From positions 434,001 to 498,000 of the forward strand of contig NZ_JBODSD010000002.1 of NCBI RefSeq assembly GCF_050632745.1: 64,000 nt of DNA. The letters run 5' to 3'. A program made the translations under genes and the position numbers. Positions within the stretch are counted from its first letter, which is position 1; the number at the start of each line of letters is the position of its first letter. Below the pieces are notes generated by a model. It was not told where the DNA came from, made no database searches, and saw only the letters and a list, made by a program, of their open reading frames with translations. Below, in pieces: positions 33,214-41,822 of this stretch. The stretch comes from Mumia sp050632745. Its GTDB lineage: Bacteria > Actinomycetota > Actinomycetes > Propionibacteriales > Nocardioidaceae.

Positions 33214-35339
33214 TCCGCCGAATCGCCCTCGGCGTGGCCGTCGCGCTGGTCGCGCTCGTCACCCCGCTGGTCCCGGCTGCCGCCGACGCCACGACCGCGC
33301 GCGAGATCGACGGGGCCACCCTGCGCTGGGGGGTCTCGAACGAGGCCAACAACGCAGCGTTCGCCCCCGGGACGTACAACTTCCTCTCCGCGGGCAAGGT
33401 CGCGGACCCCGGCGTCGGGGGCCAGACGCTCAAGGACGCCGCGACCTGGCTCAACGGGAAGCCTGCCGGGTGGAAGGCCACGGCCGGCAACGTCGCGATC
33501 GAGAAGAAGGCCGCCTCGGGGTCGTACGCGCCGGCGACCTGGGACGGGCTCAAGACGTCGCCCAGCGGCGCCTCGATCAGCCCGCCCACCAGCAAGGTCT
33601 TCAGTGACCACCGCGTGGTCCTCTCGGGGGGCTCCGGCTGGGCCGATCCTGACACCGGGCGGGCGAAGATCGCCTGGGACGGCGACTTCACGGTCGTCTT
33701 CTACTCGGGGATGTCGTTCTTCTTCGTCTCCGATCCCGAGCTGAGCGTCGGCCGGGACGGCAGCGGGGTGCTGACGGCGACGTTGAGCGGATTCGGATCG
33801 TCGCTCGCGGACCCGTCAGTGTGGACCACGGTCCCCGCGAAGAAGGTCACGCTCGCGACCTTGCCGTCGGTCTCCGTCGACGCCGACGGCACCACGGTCA
33901 CCCCCGCGTACGAGGGTGTCCGTAACGGCGCCGTCGACCAGAGCACGAGCAACCCCGGCTGGGGCTCCTGGCCGACGTCGTTCATCGGATGGCTCGCCGA
34001 CGCCGGCTCCGCGTCGTACTGGTACTCGTCGGGCGGCTCGGTCGACGCCAACAAGCCCCCGCTCCCGATCACGTTCGCCTGGGAGCTCGGCGACACCCTC
34101 CCGGAGGATCCCGAGGATCCCAGCGGGCCTGTCGACCCGGAGCCGACCACGCCGGCGCCGACGGTGCCGACGCCGTCGACCGGCGGAGGCGAGGGAGGCG
34201 GCGGTACGGGCGGTGGCTCCGGCGGTGGCTCCGCTTCGAAGGCCTTCACCGTCTCCGACGCCCAGCTGCGGTGGGGCGTCAACCAGGAGATGAGCAACTC
34301 CGCGTTCGCGCCCGGGACCTACAACATGTTCTCGGCAGGGACGGTGCCGAACCCCGGGAAGGGTGGCCAGACGCTCGCGCAGAAGGACTGGCGTGCCACC
34401 TCCGGCAACGTCCGCATCGAGAAGGAGACCAGCGCGGGCGGACACCGGCTCGCGACGTGGTCGGGCCTCGGCACGACACCTGACGGTCAGCCGCTCGGCG
34501 CCGCGACCAACGGCCTCCTGAGCGACCACACGGTCGTCATCGAGGGTGGCAAGGGCACGGTCGACCCGAAGAAGCGGACGGCGACGATCCGGTGGAAGGG
34601 CACCTTCACGGCCCTGCTGTACAGCGGGATGTCCTACTTCACCGTCACCGACCCGGTCCTGACCGTCAGCGGCGGGTCCGCGCGGATCGACGCGACGCTC
34701 GGCGGCTACGCGACCGACCGGGAGAACACCTCGGTGTGGAAGGCGCTCGCGCCGACGAAGGTCCGGCTCGCCGACGCCGCCGTGAAGAGCCTGAGCAACG
34801 CCCGTGGCTTCACGGTCACGCCCCGCTTCGCCGGGGTCCGGTACGACGCCCCGGCGGGCGCCGTCGCCCAGCAGCGCGGGGTCTCCGGCTGGGGTGCGTT
34901 CCCGACGTCGTTCCTCCGCTTCCAGGAGAAGGTCGGCACCGCGTCGTACTGGTACACCAGCGGCGCCTCCACGGACCGCTTCAAGGCGGCGCTGCCGATC
35001 ACGTTCAGCTACGACGCCGACAAGCCGGTCGCCGCGCCGAAGGGCGACGACGCCTCGAGCGGCGGCCCAAGCACCGGCAGCCCGTCCACCGGTGCGAGCA
35101 CCGGATCCGGTACGGGCACCCCGTCCGCCGCCCCGGCTGCCGTGCCCGCCGCTGCGCCTGCGCCTGCCACCGTCGTCGGCGCCGCCGTCCCGGTCGGCAC
35201 GACCGAGGGTGTCCTCCCCGTCGCGCAACCACTCGACGCCTCGCCCCCGTCATGGCCCTGGTGGGCCGGCGGCGCGATGGCCGTCGCAGCACTCCTGGTC
35301 ACGGTCGGCTCGCGCCTCCTGACCCGACGCACGTCCTGA
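33210..35339 (+). CDS. htaA: HtaA-domain heme-binding surface protein with two domains
   Basis: A 709-residue exported protein: signal peptide (1-26), HtaA domain 1 (about 34-200), acidic Pro/Gly linker (298-343), HtaA domain 2 (about 345-510), a Ser/Gly/Ala-rich stalk and a C-terminal anchor (about 680-703). Each domain opens with RWGV, then FAPGTYN (Tyr56, Tyr371) and later SDH (His134, His440), and has a YSGMSFF or YSGMSYF segment. In corynebacterial HtaA domains a Tyr/His pair holds heme; these are the best candidates, by position only. It would collect heme and hand it to HmuT. It overlaps the gene upstream and shares its operon. Confidence 0.9.
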   Translation: MIRRIALGVAVALVALVTPLVPAAADATTAREIDGATLRWGVSNEANNAAFAPGTYNFLSAGKVADPGVGGQTLKDAATWLNGKPAGWKATAGNVAIEKKAASGSYAPATWDGLKTSPSGASISPPTSKVFSDHRVVLSGGSGWADPDTGRAKIAWDGDFTVVFYSGMSFFFVSDPELSVGRDGSGVLTATLSGFGSSLADPSVWTTVPAKKVTLATLPSVSVDADGTTVTPAYEGVRNGAVDQSTSNPGWGSWPTSFIGWLADAGSASYWYSSGGSVDANKPPLPITFAWELGDTLPEDPEDPSGPVDPEPTTPAPTVPTPSTGGGEGGGGTGGGSGGGSASKAFTVSDAQLRWGVNQEMSNSAFAPGTYNMFSAGTVPNPGKGGQTLAQKDWRATSGNVRIEKETSAGGHRLATWSGLGTTPDGQPLGAATNGLLSDHTVVIEGGKGTVDPKKRTATIRWKGTFTALLYSGMSYFTVTDPVLTVSGGSARIDATLGGYATDRENTSVWKALAPTKVRLADAAVKSLSNARGFTVTPRFAGVRYDAPAGAVAQQRGVSGWGAFPTSFLRFQEKVGTASYWYTSGASTDRFKAALPITFSYDADKPVAAPKGDDASSGGPSTGSPSTGASTGSGTGTPSAAPAAVPAAAPAPATVVGAAVPVGTTEGVLPVAQPLDASPPSWPWWAGGAMAVAALLVTVGSRLLTRRTS

Positions 35340-35390
35340 CCCCCACCCCTCTGAGCACCACGTCTCGGAAAAGAAACGAAGGGAAGCACC

Positions 35391-37709
35391 ATGTCCACGT
35401 CCCTCTCGCGGAGGTTCCGGCGCGCTGTCGCCGGCACCGCCGCAACCGCCCTCGCAGCGGGCTCCCTGGTCCTCGTGGCCGGGCCCGCGCAGGCCGCGCC
35501 CAGCCCGGTGACCGACGCCGTCTTCGCCTGGGGCCTGTCCAACGAGGCGAACAACGCGGGCTTCGCACCCCAGACCGCCAACTTCTTCTCGGCCGGCAAG
35601 ATCAGCAACCCCGGCGCCGGCGGACAGACGCTGACGTCGGCGACAACCTGGTACAACGGCACCACCGCCAACTGGAGCGCGACGAACGGGAACGTCGAGA
35701 TCCAGAAGAAGACGGCCGACGGCGGGTACGCGCCCGCGACCTGGGAAGGCCTGAAGACGAGCCCGACGGGCGCGAGCATCTCACCCCCGACCTCGAACGT
35801 CTTCAGCGACCACCGGGTCACGATCAAGAAGGGCACGGGAACCGCGGACGCCGCGGCGAACGACGCCAGCATCACGTGGGACGGCGACTTCACGGTGATC
35901 GGCTACTCCGGCATGACCTTCTTCTACGTCTCCGACCCCACGCTCACCGTCGATGACGGCGTCGGCACGGTCACCGCCACCGTCGGCGGTTACGGCACGA
36001 GCATGGACGACATGACGGAGTGGACCAGCCTCCCGGACACGCAGGTCACGCTGGCAACCCTGAGCGGCGTCGACGTCACCGAGAACGGCTTCACCGTCAC
36101 CCCGGCGTACAGCGGCGTCACCTACGACTCGCCGAACACGCCGCAGAACCGCACCGCTGCCGGGTGGGGTGCCTGGCCGGCCACGTTCATCTCGGCCATC
36201 GAGCCGACGGGGCAGGCGGCGTACTGGTACACGACCGGTGGCTCGGTCGACAAGAACAAGACTCCGCTGCCGCTCACGGTCAGCTACTCCAGCCCCGCGA
36301 AGGTCACGGTCAGCGACACGACGATCCCGTCGACCGGTGAGCACGAGATCACCGTCTCCGGCTCCGGCTTCGCCCCGGCCCTCGCGACCGGCGCACGCCC
36401 CCCGCTCGCGGGCAAGGCAGCAGGCGCGTACGTCGTGCTCGGTACCGTCGCCGACAGCTGGAAGCCCAGTGCCGGCGCCCCCTCGACCGCTCGCAAGGCG
36501 ATCACGCAGAAGTGGGCCGTGACCTCGGCCGACATGACCACCATCGGTGGCGCCGCCGCAGGAGCGATCGAGCTCAAGGCCGACGGCACCTTCACGACGA
36601 CGTTCACCGTCTCCAAGGCCGCCGTCGACGCCGCTCCCGACAGGCTGGCCAAGCTGGGCATCTACACCTACGCCGGCAGCGGCGCGACGCAGCCGCTGTA
36701 CGAGACGTTCACGCCGATCACGTTCGAGGATCCGGCTCCGACTCCGACCGTCACGCTGAGCAACACCACTATCTCCTCCGAGGGTGAGCACGAGATCACC
36801 GTCTCCGGGACCGGGTTCGACCCTAACGCCGGCACGTTCGGCCTGTACGCCGGCGTCAGCCGTCAGCCCGCGGCGTGGAAGCCGTCCGAGGGCGTGGCGC
36901 TCAACGCCGCGCAGTTCCCGGGGGCGGCGTACGTCCCGAAGGCGAGCATCTCCGCCGACGGCACGTTCAGCACGACGATCACGGTCGACAAGTCCAAGGT
37001 CGATGCCGTCGCCACCGAGGGCAGCTACGGGGTCTACACCTTCGGCGCCCACGGCCAGACGGTCGCCGCGTACGAGACGTTCACGCCGATCACCTTCGTC
37101 GACCCCGAGCCGGAGCCCGAGCCGGAGCCGGTCCCGGCCGTCGCGTCGACGACCGCGATCGCGGCGCCCGTCAAGGTCGTGTACGGCCGCGGCGGCCTGG
37201 CCACCGTGACGGTGAAGTCCTCCAAGGCCGTCACCGGCAAGGTCCAGCTCCTCGACGGGGCGCGCTCGCTCGGCGTCAAGGGCGTCTCCGGCGGCAAGGC
37301 CACGTTCGTGCTGCCGAAGACGCTGACCGTCGGCACCCACCGGCTGACCGCCCGCTTCACGCCCGCCGATGCGAAGGTCGTGAAGGCGTCGACGTCGGTC
37401 CGGAACCTCGCCGTCGCCAAGGTCAGCACCAAGGCGGCCGTGAAGGTCACCAAGAAGCCGACCCGCAAGGGGGCCGGCAAGGCGACGGTGACGGTGTCCG
37501 GCACCCCGAAGGCCAACGGTCGCGTGACGATCGTCATCAAGGGCAAGGGCATCAAGAAGACCGTCCGTGCGACGGTCCGCAACGGCAAGGTCGTCGTGAA
37601 GCTGCCCAAGCTCAAGAAGAAGGGCACCTACACCCTGACCGCGACGTACGCCGGCAGCGCGACCCACACCGCGGCGAAGAAGGCCGTGAAGGTGAAGGTC
37701 ACCCACTAG
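35391..37709 (+). CDS. Secreted HtaA-domain protein with two ETFTP modules and Ig-like repeats
   Basis: A 772-residue exported protein with a ribosome site AAGGGA before its ATG, 51 bp after htaA. Order: signal peptide (1-36), one HtaA domain (about 40-215), two copies of the ETFTPITF module (about 305-445 and 450-575), then two Ig-like repeats ending in a Lys-rich tail; no membrane anchor. In the HtaA domain the Tyr of FAPGTYN is Ala63 (FAPQTAN), while His141 and the YSGM motif are kept. It may be a released or wall-associated heme scavenger. Retention by the basic tail is speculation. Confidence 0.88.
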   Translation: MSTSLSRRFRRAVAGTAATALAAGSLVLVAGPAQAAPSPVTDAVFAWGLSNEANNAGFAPQTANFFSAGKISNPGAGGQTLTSATTWYNGTTANWSATNGNVEIQKKTADGGYAPATWEGLKTSPTGASISPPTSNVFSDHRVTIKKGTGTADAAANDASITWDGDFTVIGYSGMTFFYVSDPTLTVDDGVGTVTATVGGYGTSMDDMTEWTSLPDTQVTLATLSGVDVTENGFTVTPAYSGVTYDSPNTPQNRTAAGWGAWPATFISAIEPTGQAAYWYTTGGSVDKNKTPLPLTVSYSSPAKVTVSDTTIPSTGEHEITVSGSGFAPALATGARPPLAGKAAGAYVVLGTVADSWKPSAGAPSTARKAITQKWAVTSADMTTIGGAAAGAIELKADGTFTTTFTVSKAAVDAAPDRLAKLGIYTYAGSGATQPLYETFTPITFEDPAPTPTVTLSNTTISSEGEHEITVSGTGFDPNAGTFGLYAGVSRQPAAWKPSEGVALNAAQFPGAAYVPKASISADGTFSTTITVDKSKVDAVATEGSYGVYTFGAHGQTVAAYETFTPITFVDPEPEPEPEPVPAVASTTAIAAPVKVVYGRGGLATVTVKSSKAVTGKVQLLDGARSLGVKGVSGGKATFVLPKTLTVGTHRLTARFTPADAKVVKASTSVRNLAVAKVSTKAAVKVTKKPTRKGAGKATVTVSGTPKANGRVTIVIKGKGIKKTVRATVRNGKVVVKLPKLKKKGTYTLTATYAGSATHTAAKKAVKVKVTH

Positions 37710-37732
37710 TCAGGACGCAGGTCCCGACAAGA

Positions 37733-37775
37733 GGACCCGACGTTCGCGCCACGTGACGGCGCGGGCGTCGGGTCC
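37733..37775. terminator. Strong hairpin at the end of the heme operon
   Basis: Two 18-base arms (37733-37750 and 37758-37775) pair through GGACCCGACG and CGCGCC, with a two-base mismatch between and a 7-base loop. It starts 23 bp past the stop of the last heme gene. There is no T-run, as is common in high-GC actinobacteria. The rest of the 203-bp gap up to 37912 holds a second small CCCCGAG/CTCGGGG hairpin and GGTACCCGAG direct repeats but no gene. Confidence 0.75.
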
Positions 37776-37912
37776 ATCGTCGTACCGGCTCCGCTGAGGT
37801 ACCCGAGCGAAGGCGAACCTCCCCGAGCGTGGGGACTCGGGGCAGTCGGCGTTCGACGGGGTACCCGAGTCCAGGCCGTACGGCGGACGGCGTCGTACGG
37901 CGTGGGCTGGCG

Positions 37913-38512
37913 TCAGAGCGACGGCACGCCGACCGCGCGCAGCACGAACCGCTCCGTCATCGCGACCGCCGCGTCCCGCTCGGGCGTCTCGGGATGCGTC
38001 ACCTGCCGGCTCTGCAGGCACGCCAGCACCAGACCGGTCGTCGCCCGCAGGTCCTCGAGGGCGAACGTCCCCTGGGCCATGCCGTCCTCGAGCACGTCGC
38101 GCAGGAGGTCCTCGACGACGATGACGTGCTCGCGCATGTGGAGCAGCGCGTCGCGCGACAGCACGGAGTAGAGCTGCGGCCCGAGGCCCATGTGCATCTC
38201 GCGGGAGAGCGCGACGTGCATGCGGACGTACGTGCGCAGCCGCTCGACCGGGCCCTCGACCTCCTCGAGCGCGGACCGGATCGCCTCGACGTAGCGCTCC
38301 GTCTCGTCCATCGCGAACGCGAGGAGGACGGCCTCCTTGTCGGCGAAGTGGTTGTAGATGGCGGTGCGGCCGATCTCCGCCCGCGACGCCACGTCCGCCA
38401 GACGCACCGCGTCGTACCCGCGCTCGTTCAGGAGGTCGCCGAACGCCGTGAGCACCCGACGCCGGGTCTCGGCGCGGTGCTCGGCGAGGCTCTCCCCGAT
38501 GATCTTGGGCAC
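37913..38512 (-). CDS. TetR-family transcriptional regulator
   Basis: A 199-residue regulator with an N-terminal TetR helix-turn-helix (about 12-60, RAEIGRTAIYNHFADKEAVLLAF) and an all-helical ligand domain. It is divergent from the purine nucleoside phosphorylase operon, with the two -10 elements only about 23 bp apart, so it may regulate that operon or itself. Ligand unknown. The GTG start has a TAGATT hexamer at -12 to -7 and no ribosome site. Confidence 0.9.
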   Translation of the reverse strand: MPKIIGESLAEHRAETRRRVLTAFGDLLNERGYDAVRLADVASRAEIGRTAIYNHFADKEAVLLAFAMDETERYVEAIRSALEEVEGPVERLRTYVRMHVALSREMHMGLGPQLYSVLSRDALLHMREHVIVVEDLLRDVLEDGMAQGTFALEDLRATTGLVLACLQSRQVTHPETPERDAAVAMTERFVLRAVGVPSL

Positions 38513-38518
38513 GCCGAC

Positions 38519-38524
38519 AATCTA
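38519..38524 (-). promoter_or_regulatory. Leaderless-type -10 element (TAGATT) for the TetR gene
   Basis: TAGATT lies at -12 to -7 from the GTG at 38512. The gap between the two divergent start codons is only 47 bp, so the two promoters must overlap. Confidence 0.6.
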
Positions 38525-38547
38525 CCGGGGTCGGGGTCCGCCTGCGT

Positions 38548-38553
38548 TAGTGT
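38548..38553 (+). promoter_or_regulatory. Leaderless-type -10 element (TAGTGT) for the PNP operon
   Basis: TAGTGT lies at -12 to -7 from the GTG at 38560. It faces away from the TetR promoter in the same 47-bp gap, so a repressor bound here would affect both genes. Confidence 0.6.
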
Positions 38554-38559
38554 GCCGAC

Positions 38560-39378
38560 GTGAGCGTCGCATCCGAGAGCAACCGTGCCCGATCGCCCGA
38601 GGAGATGGCCGCCGCGGCGGCGGAGGTGCTGCGCGAGCGCACCGGCGGGGACCATGACGTCGCCCTGGTGATGGGGTCCGGCTGGCGCCCGGCCGCCGAC
38701 GTCCTGGGCACCCCCGACCACGAGCTCCCCGCGACCGACCTCCCCGGCTTCCGCGCCCCGTCGGTCGCCGGCCACGGCGGCACCATCCGCTCGGTGCGTG
38801 TCGGTGACGTGCGCGTGCTGGTCTTCCTCGGCCGGACCCACCTGTACGAGGGTCACGGCGTCGACGCGGTCGCGCACGGCGTCCGGACCGCCGCCGCGGC
38901 CGGCTGCCGCGCCGTCGTCCTCACCAACGCCTGCGGCGGCCTGCGCACCGAGTGGACGCCCGGCACGCCGGTGCTGATCAGCGACCACATCAACCTGACG
39001 GCGACGTCCCCTCTGCACGGCGCGACCTTCGTCGACCTGACCGACCTCTACGCCTCGCGCCTGCGCGCCCTGTGCCTCGAGGTCGACCCGACGCTCGCCC
39101 AGGGCGTGTACGTCCAGTTCCCGGGACCGCACTACGAGACGCCGGCCGAGATCGGCATGGTGCGGGCGATCGGCGGCGACCTCGTCGGGATGTCGACGGG
39201 GCTCGAGGCGATCGCGGCCCGCGCCGCCGGACTCGAGGTGCTCGGCATCTCGCTCGTCACCAACCTCGCCGCCGGCGTCTCCGCAGAGCCGCTGGACCAC
39301 GAGGAGGTCCTGGCCGCAGGCGCCGCCTCCGCCGAGACCATGGGCCACCTGCTCGCCAGCGTGGTGGGCAGGATCTGA
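38560..39378 (+). CDS. punA: Purine nucleoside phosphorylase
   Basis: A 272-residue trimeric-type PNP that splits (deoxy)inosine and (deoxy)guanosine to base plus (deoxy)ribose-1-phosphate. Family marks are VMGSGWRP with the phosphate-binding Ser, GRTHLYEGH, LTNACGGL, the FPGPHYETPAEI segment with the purine-site Glu, and SLVTNLAAG. In this subclass Asn in VTNLAAG selects 6-oxopurines. It heads an overlapping operon with a dehydrogenase and a phosphomutase, which could move the pentose-1-phosphate on. The symbol follows gram-positive and mycobacterial usage. Confidence 0.93.
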   Translation: MSVASESNRARSPEEMAAAAAEVLRERTGGDHDVALVMGSGWRPAADVLGTPDHELPATDLPGFRAPSVAGHGGTIRSVRVGDVRVLVFLGRTHLYEGHGVDAVAHGVRTAAAAGCRAVVLTNACGGLRTEWTPGTPVLISDHINLTATSPLHGATFVDLTDLYASRLRALCLEVDPTLAQGVYVQFPGPHYETPAEIGMVRAIGGDLVGMSTGLEAIAARAAGLEVLGISLVTNLAAGVSAEPLDHEEVLAAGAASAETMGHLLASVVGRI

Positions 39379-40169
39379 TGCGGGTCCTCGTGACCGGCTC
39401 GTCCGGCGCGATCGGGCGGACGGTCGTGTCGGGCCTGTTCTCGCGCGGCCACACCCTGCGCGGGATCGACGTGCTCGAGCCGGAGCGCGGTCTCGCGGCC
39501 CTGCTCCCCCTCGGCGCGTTCATCGGCGACGTGACGGACCCGGTCGTCGCCGCCGATGCCGTGTCCGGGGTCGACGCCGTGGTCCACCTCGCCGGCAACC
39601 CGTCGGAGGCGCCGCTGCCCGAGGCGCTCGCCTCGCACGCGCTCACGACCGCGTCGCTGCTCGACGCGATGCTCTCCCACGAGGTCCGGCGGATCGTCTA
39701 CGCCAGCAGCAACCACGCGGTCGGCCTCGTCCCGCGCGGCGAGGTGCTCCGCACCGACGTGCTCCCGCGGCCCGACACGTTCTACGGCGTCGGCAAGGTC
39801 GCGGCGGAGGGGCTGCTCAGCCTGTACGCAGACCGCTTCGGCATCGAGGCGGTCGCGCTGCGGATCGGCTCGTTCCTCCCCGAGCCGACGACGCGCCGGC
39901 AGCTCGCGACGTGGCTCTCCTACGGCGACGCCGTACGCCTCGTCGACGCCGCGCTCACCGGCCCGGTCGACGGCTTCACGCCGGTCTACGGGATCTCGGC
40001 CAACACTCGCGCCTGGTGGGACCTCGAGCCGGGGCGCAGGCTGGGCTACGAGCCGCGCGACGACGCCGAGGCGTACGCCGGTCGCATCGGCGAGCGCGAG
40101 GAGGACGAGGCCGAGGGAGCGTACGTCGGCGGTCCGTTCGCCGTGATGCCGCTCAGGAAGGCACTGTGA
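39378..40169 (+). CDS. NAD-dependent epimerase/dehydratase-family protein
   Basis: A 263-residue Rossmann-fold protein of the extended SDR family. The cofactor loop is VTGSSGAIGRTVVSGL and the active-site set is YASSN (Ser), then YGVGKVAAE with the Tyr-x3-Lys pair. The closest family I can name by layout is uronate dehydrogenase/NAD(P)-dependent sugar epimerases; the real substrate is unknown. Stop and start codons overlap with PNP upstream and the phosphomutase downstream, so a role with pentose or hexose phosphates is a reasonable guess. Confidence 0.85.
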   Translation: MRVLVTGSSGAIGRTVVSGLFSRGHTLRGIDVLEPERGLAALLPLGAFIGDVTDPVVAADAVSGVDAVVHLAGNPSEAPLPEALASHALTTASLLDAMLSHEVRRIVYASSNHAVGLVPRGEVLRTDVLPRPDTFYGVGKVAAEGLLSLYADRFGIEAVALRIGSFLPEPTTRRQLATWLSYGDAVRLVDAALTGPVDGFTPVYGISANTRAWWDLEPGRRLGYEPRDDAEAYAGRIGEREEDEAEGAYVGGPFAVMPLRKAL

Positions 40170-41818
40170 TGGCCGCACCGCTCGAGGACGAGGCCCGCGC
40201 GTGGATCGCGCAGGACCCCGATCCGCAGACGCGCGCGGAGCTGGAGGAGCTGCTGAGCGCGGGTGACCAGGAGGCCCTCGCCGAGCGCTTCGCCGGTCGC
40301 CTCGAGTTCGGCACGGCAGGGCTTCGCGGTCCGCTCGGCGCCGGCCCGACCCGGATGAACCGCGTCGTCGTCGCCCAGGCCGCCGCGGGACTCGCGGCGT
40401 ACGTCCTCTCCCGCGCCGAGGGCGTTCTGCCATCCCGCGCCGCAGACGCTCGCCCGACGCTCGTCGTCGGCTACGACGCGCGCCACAACTCGGCGGTGTT
40501 CGCGCGGGACACCTGCGAGGTGGCCCAGGCCATGGGGGTCCGCGCCCTGCTGCTGCCGGAGCCGCTGCCGACGCCCGTGCTGGCATTCGCGATCCAGCAC
40601 CTCGGTGCCGACGCCGGCGTGATGGTGACGGCGTCGCACAACCCGCCGCAGGACAACGGTTACAAGGTCTACCTCGGTGACGGCAGCCAGATCGTGCCCC
40701 CCGCCGACCTGGACATCGCCGCCGCGATCGCCGCCGTGGGACCGGTCGACGCGCTCCCGCGCGACCCGTCGTACGAGGTGCTGGGCGACGAGGTCCGCGA
40801 CGCGTACGTGGCTGCCGTCGGTGCCCTGCCCTCCCCCGGGCCACGCGGGCTGGTCGTCGCGTACACGCCGATGCACGGCGTCGGGCGCCAGACCGCCGAG
40901 AGCGCCGTGGAGGCGGCCGGGTTCGCGTCGCTCCACGTGGTCGCCGAGCAGGCAGACCCGGATCCGGCGTTCCCGACGGTCGCGTTCCCCAACCCGGAGG
41001 AGCCCGGCGCGACCGACCTGCTGCTCGCCCTCGCCGACCAGGTCGGAGCGGACCTCGCGGTCGCGAACGACCCCGACGCCGACCGGTGCGCCGTCGCGGT
41101 GCCCACGATGCACGGCTGGCACCAGCTGTCCGGGGACGAGGTCGGGGTGCTGCTCGCCGACTTCCTCCTGCGTCGCGGGGTCGAGGGGACGTACGCCACC
41201 ACGATCGTGTCGTCGTCGCTGCTCGGTCGGCTCGCGGCGGCGTACGGGCAGCCGTACGCCGAGACGCTCACCGGCTTCAAGTGGATCGGCCGGGTGCCGG
41301 GACTCGCCTTCGGGTACGAGGAGGCGCTCGGCTACGCCGTCGCACCGTCGATCGCCCGCGACAAGGACGGCATCTCGGCGATGGTGCGGGTGCTCGAGCT
41401 GGCGGCCGAGCTGCGCGCCGCGGGACAGACTCTCGTGGACCGGCTCGACGAGATCGCCGAGCGGTTCGGGCTCCACGCGACCGCGCAGCTCGCGGTCCGC
41501 GTCGACGACCTCGCGGTGATCGCGGAGGCGATGGCGCGGCTGCGGCACGCGCCACCGACGCGGCTCGGCGGGTTCGCGGTGGAGCGCGTGGACGACCTGG
41601 AGCAGGGTTCCGACCTGCTGCCGCCGACCGACGGGCTGCGGTTCGTGCTCGCGGAGGGCGCCCGGGTCGTCGTACGCCCGTCCGGGACCGAGCCGAAGCT
41701 CAAGTGCTACCTCGAGGTCGTGGTCCCCACGCCCGACGGGGTGGAGGCCGCCAGGATCGCGGCGGCGGCACGGCTGGACGCGATCCGCACCGACCTGTCG
41801 GGCGCACTGGGGGTATGA
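40169..41818 (+). CDS. Phosphohexomutase / phosphopentomutase-type enzyme
   Basis: A 549-residue alpha-D-phosphohexomutase of the PgcA/PmmB group, which in several bacteria converts glucose-, mannose- or ribose-1-phosphate to the 6- or 5-phosphate. Visible are FGTAGLRGPLGAGPTRMN, the phosphoserine loop TASHNPPQDNGYKVY, the metal loop NDPDADRCAV, the sugar loop GYEEALGYAV and the C-terminal phosphate loop RPSGTEPKLKCYLE. Its place behind PNP in the same operon suggests it may serve as phosphopentomutase for pentose-1-phosphates. It overlaps the dehydrogenase gene. Confidence 0.92.
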   Translation: MAAPLEDEARAWIAQDPDPQTRAELEELLSAGDQEALAERFAGRLEFGTAGLRGPLGAGPTRMNRVVVAQAAAGLAAYVLSRAEGVLPSRAADARPTLVVGYDARHNSAVFARDTCEVAQAMGVRALLLPEPLPTPVLAFAIQHLGADAGVMVTASHNPPQDNGYKVYLGDGSQIVPPADLDIAAAIAAVGPVDALPRDPSYEVLGDEVRDAYVAAVGALPSPGPRGLVVAYTPMHGVGRQTAESAVEAAGFASLHVVAEQADPDPAFPTVAFPNPEEPGATDLLLALADQVGADLAVANDPDADRCAVAVPTMHGWHQLSGDEVGVLLADFLLRRGVEGTYATTIVSSSLLGRLAAAYGQPYAETLTGFKWIGRVPGLAFGYEEALGYAVAPSIARDKDGISAMVRVLELAAELRAAGQTLVDRLDEIAERFGLHATAQLAVRVDDLAVIAEAMARLRHAPPTRLGGFAVERVDDLEQGSDLLPPTDGLRFVLAEGARVVVRPSGTEPKLKCYLEVVVPTPDGVEAARIAAAARLDAIRTDLSGALGV

Positions 41819-41822
41819 CGCC

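Noticed and set aside
37776..37912. Possible tRNA or small RNA gene in the gap after the heme operon
   Set aside because: Small hairpins and GGTACCCGAG repeats are present, but no cloverleaf, no GGTTCGA arm and no promoter could be made out.
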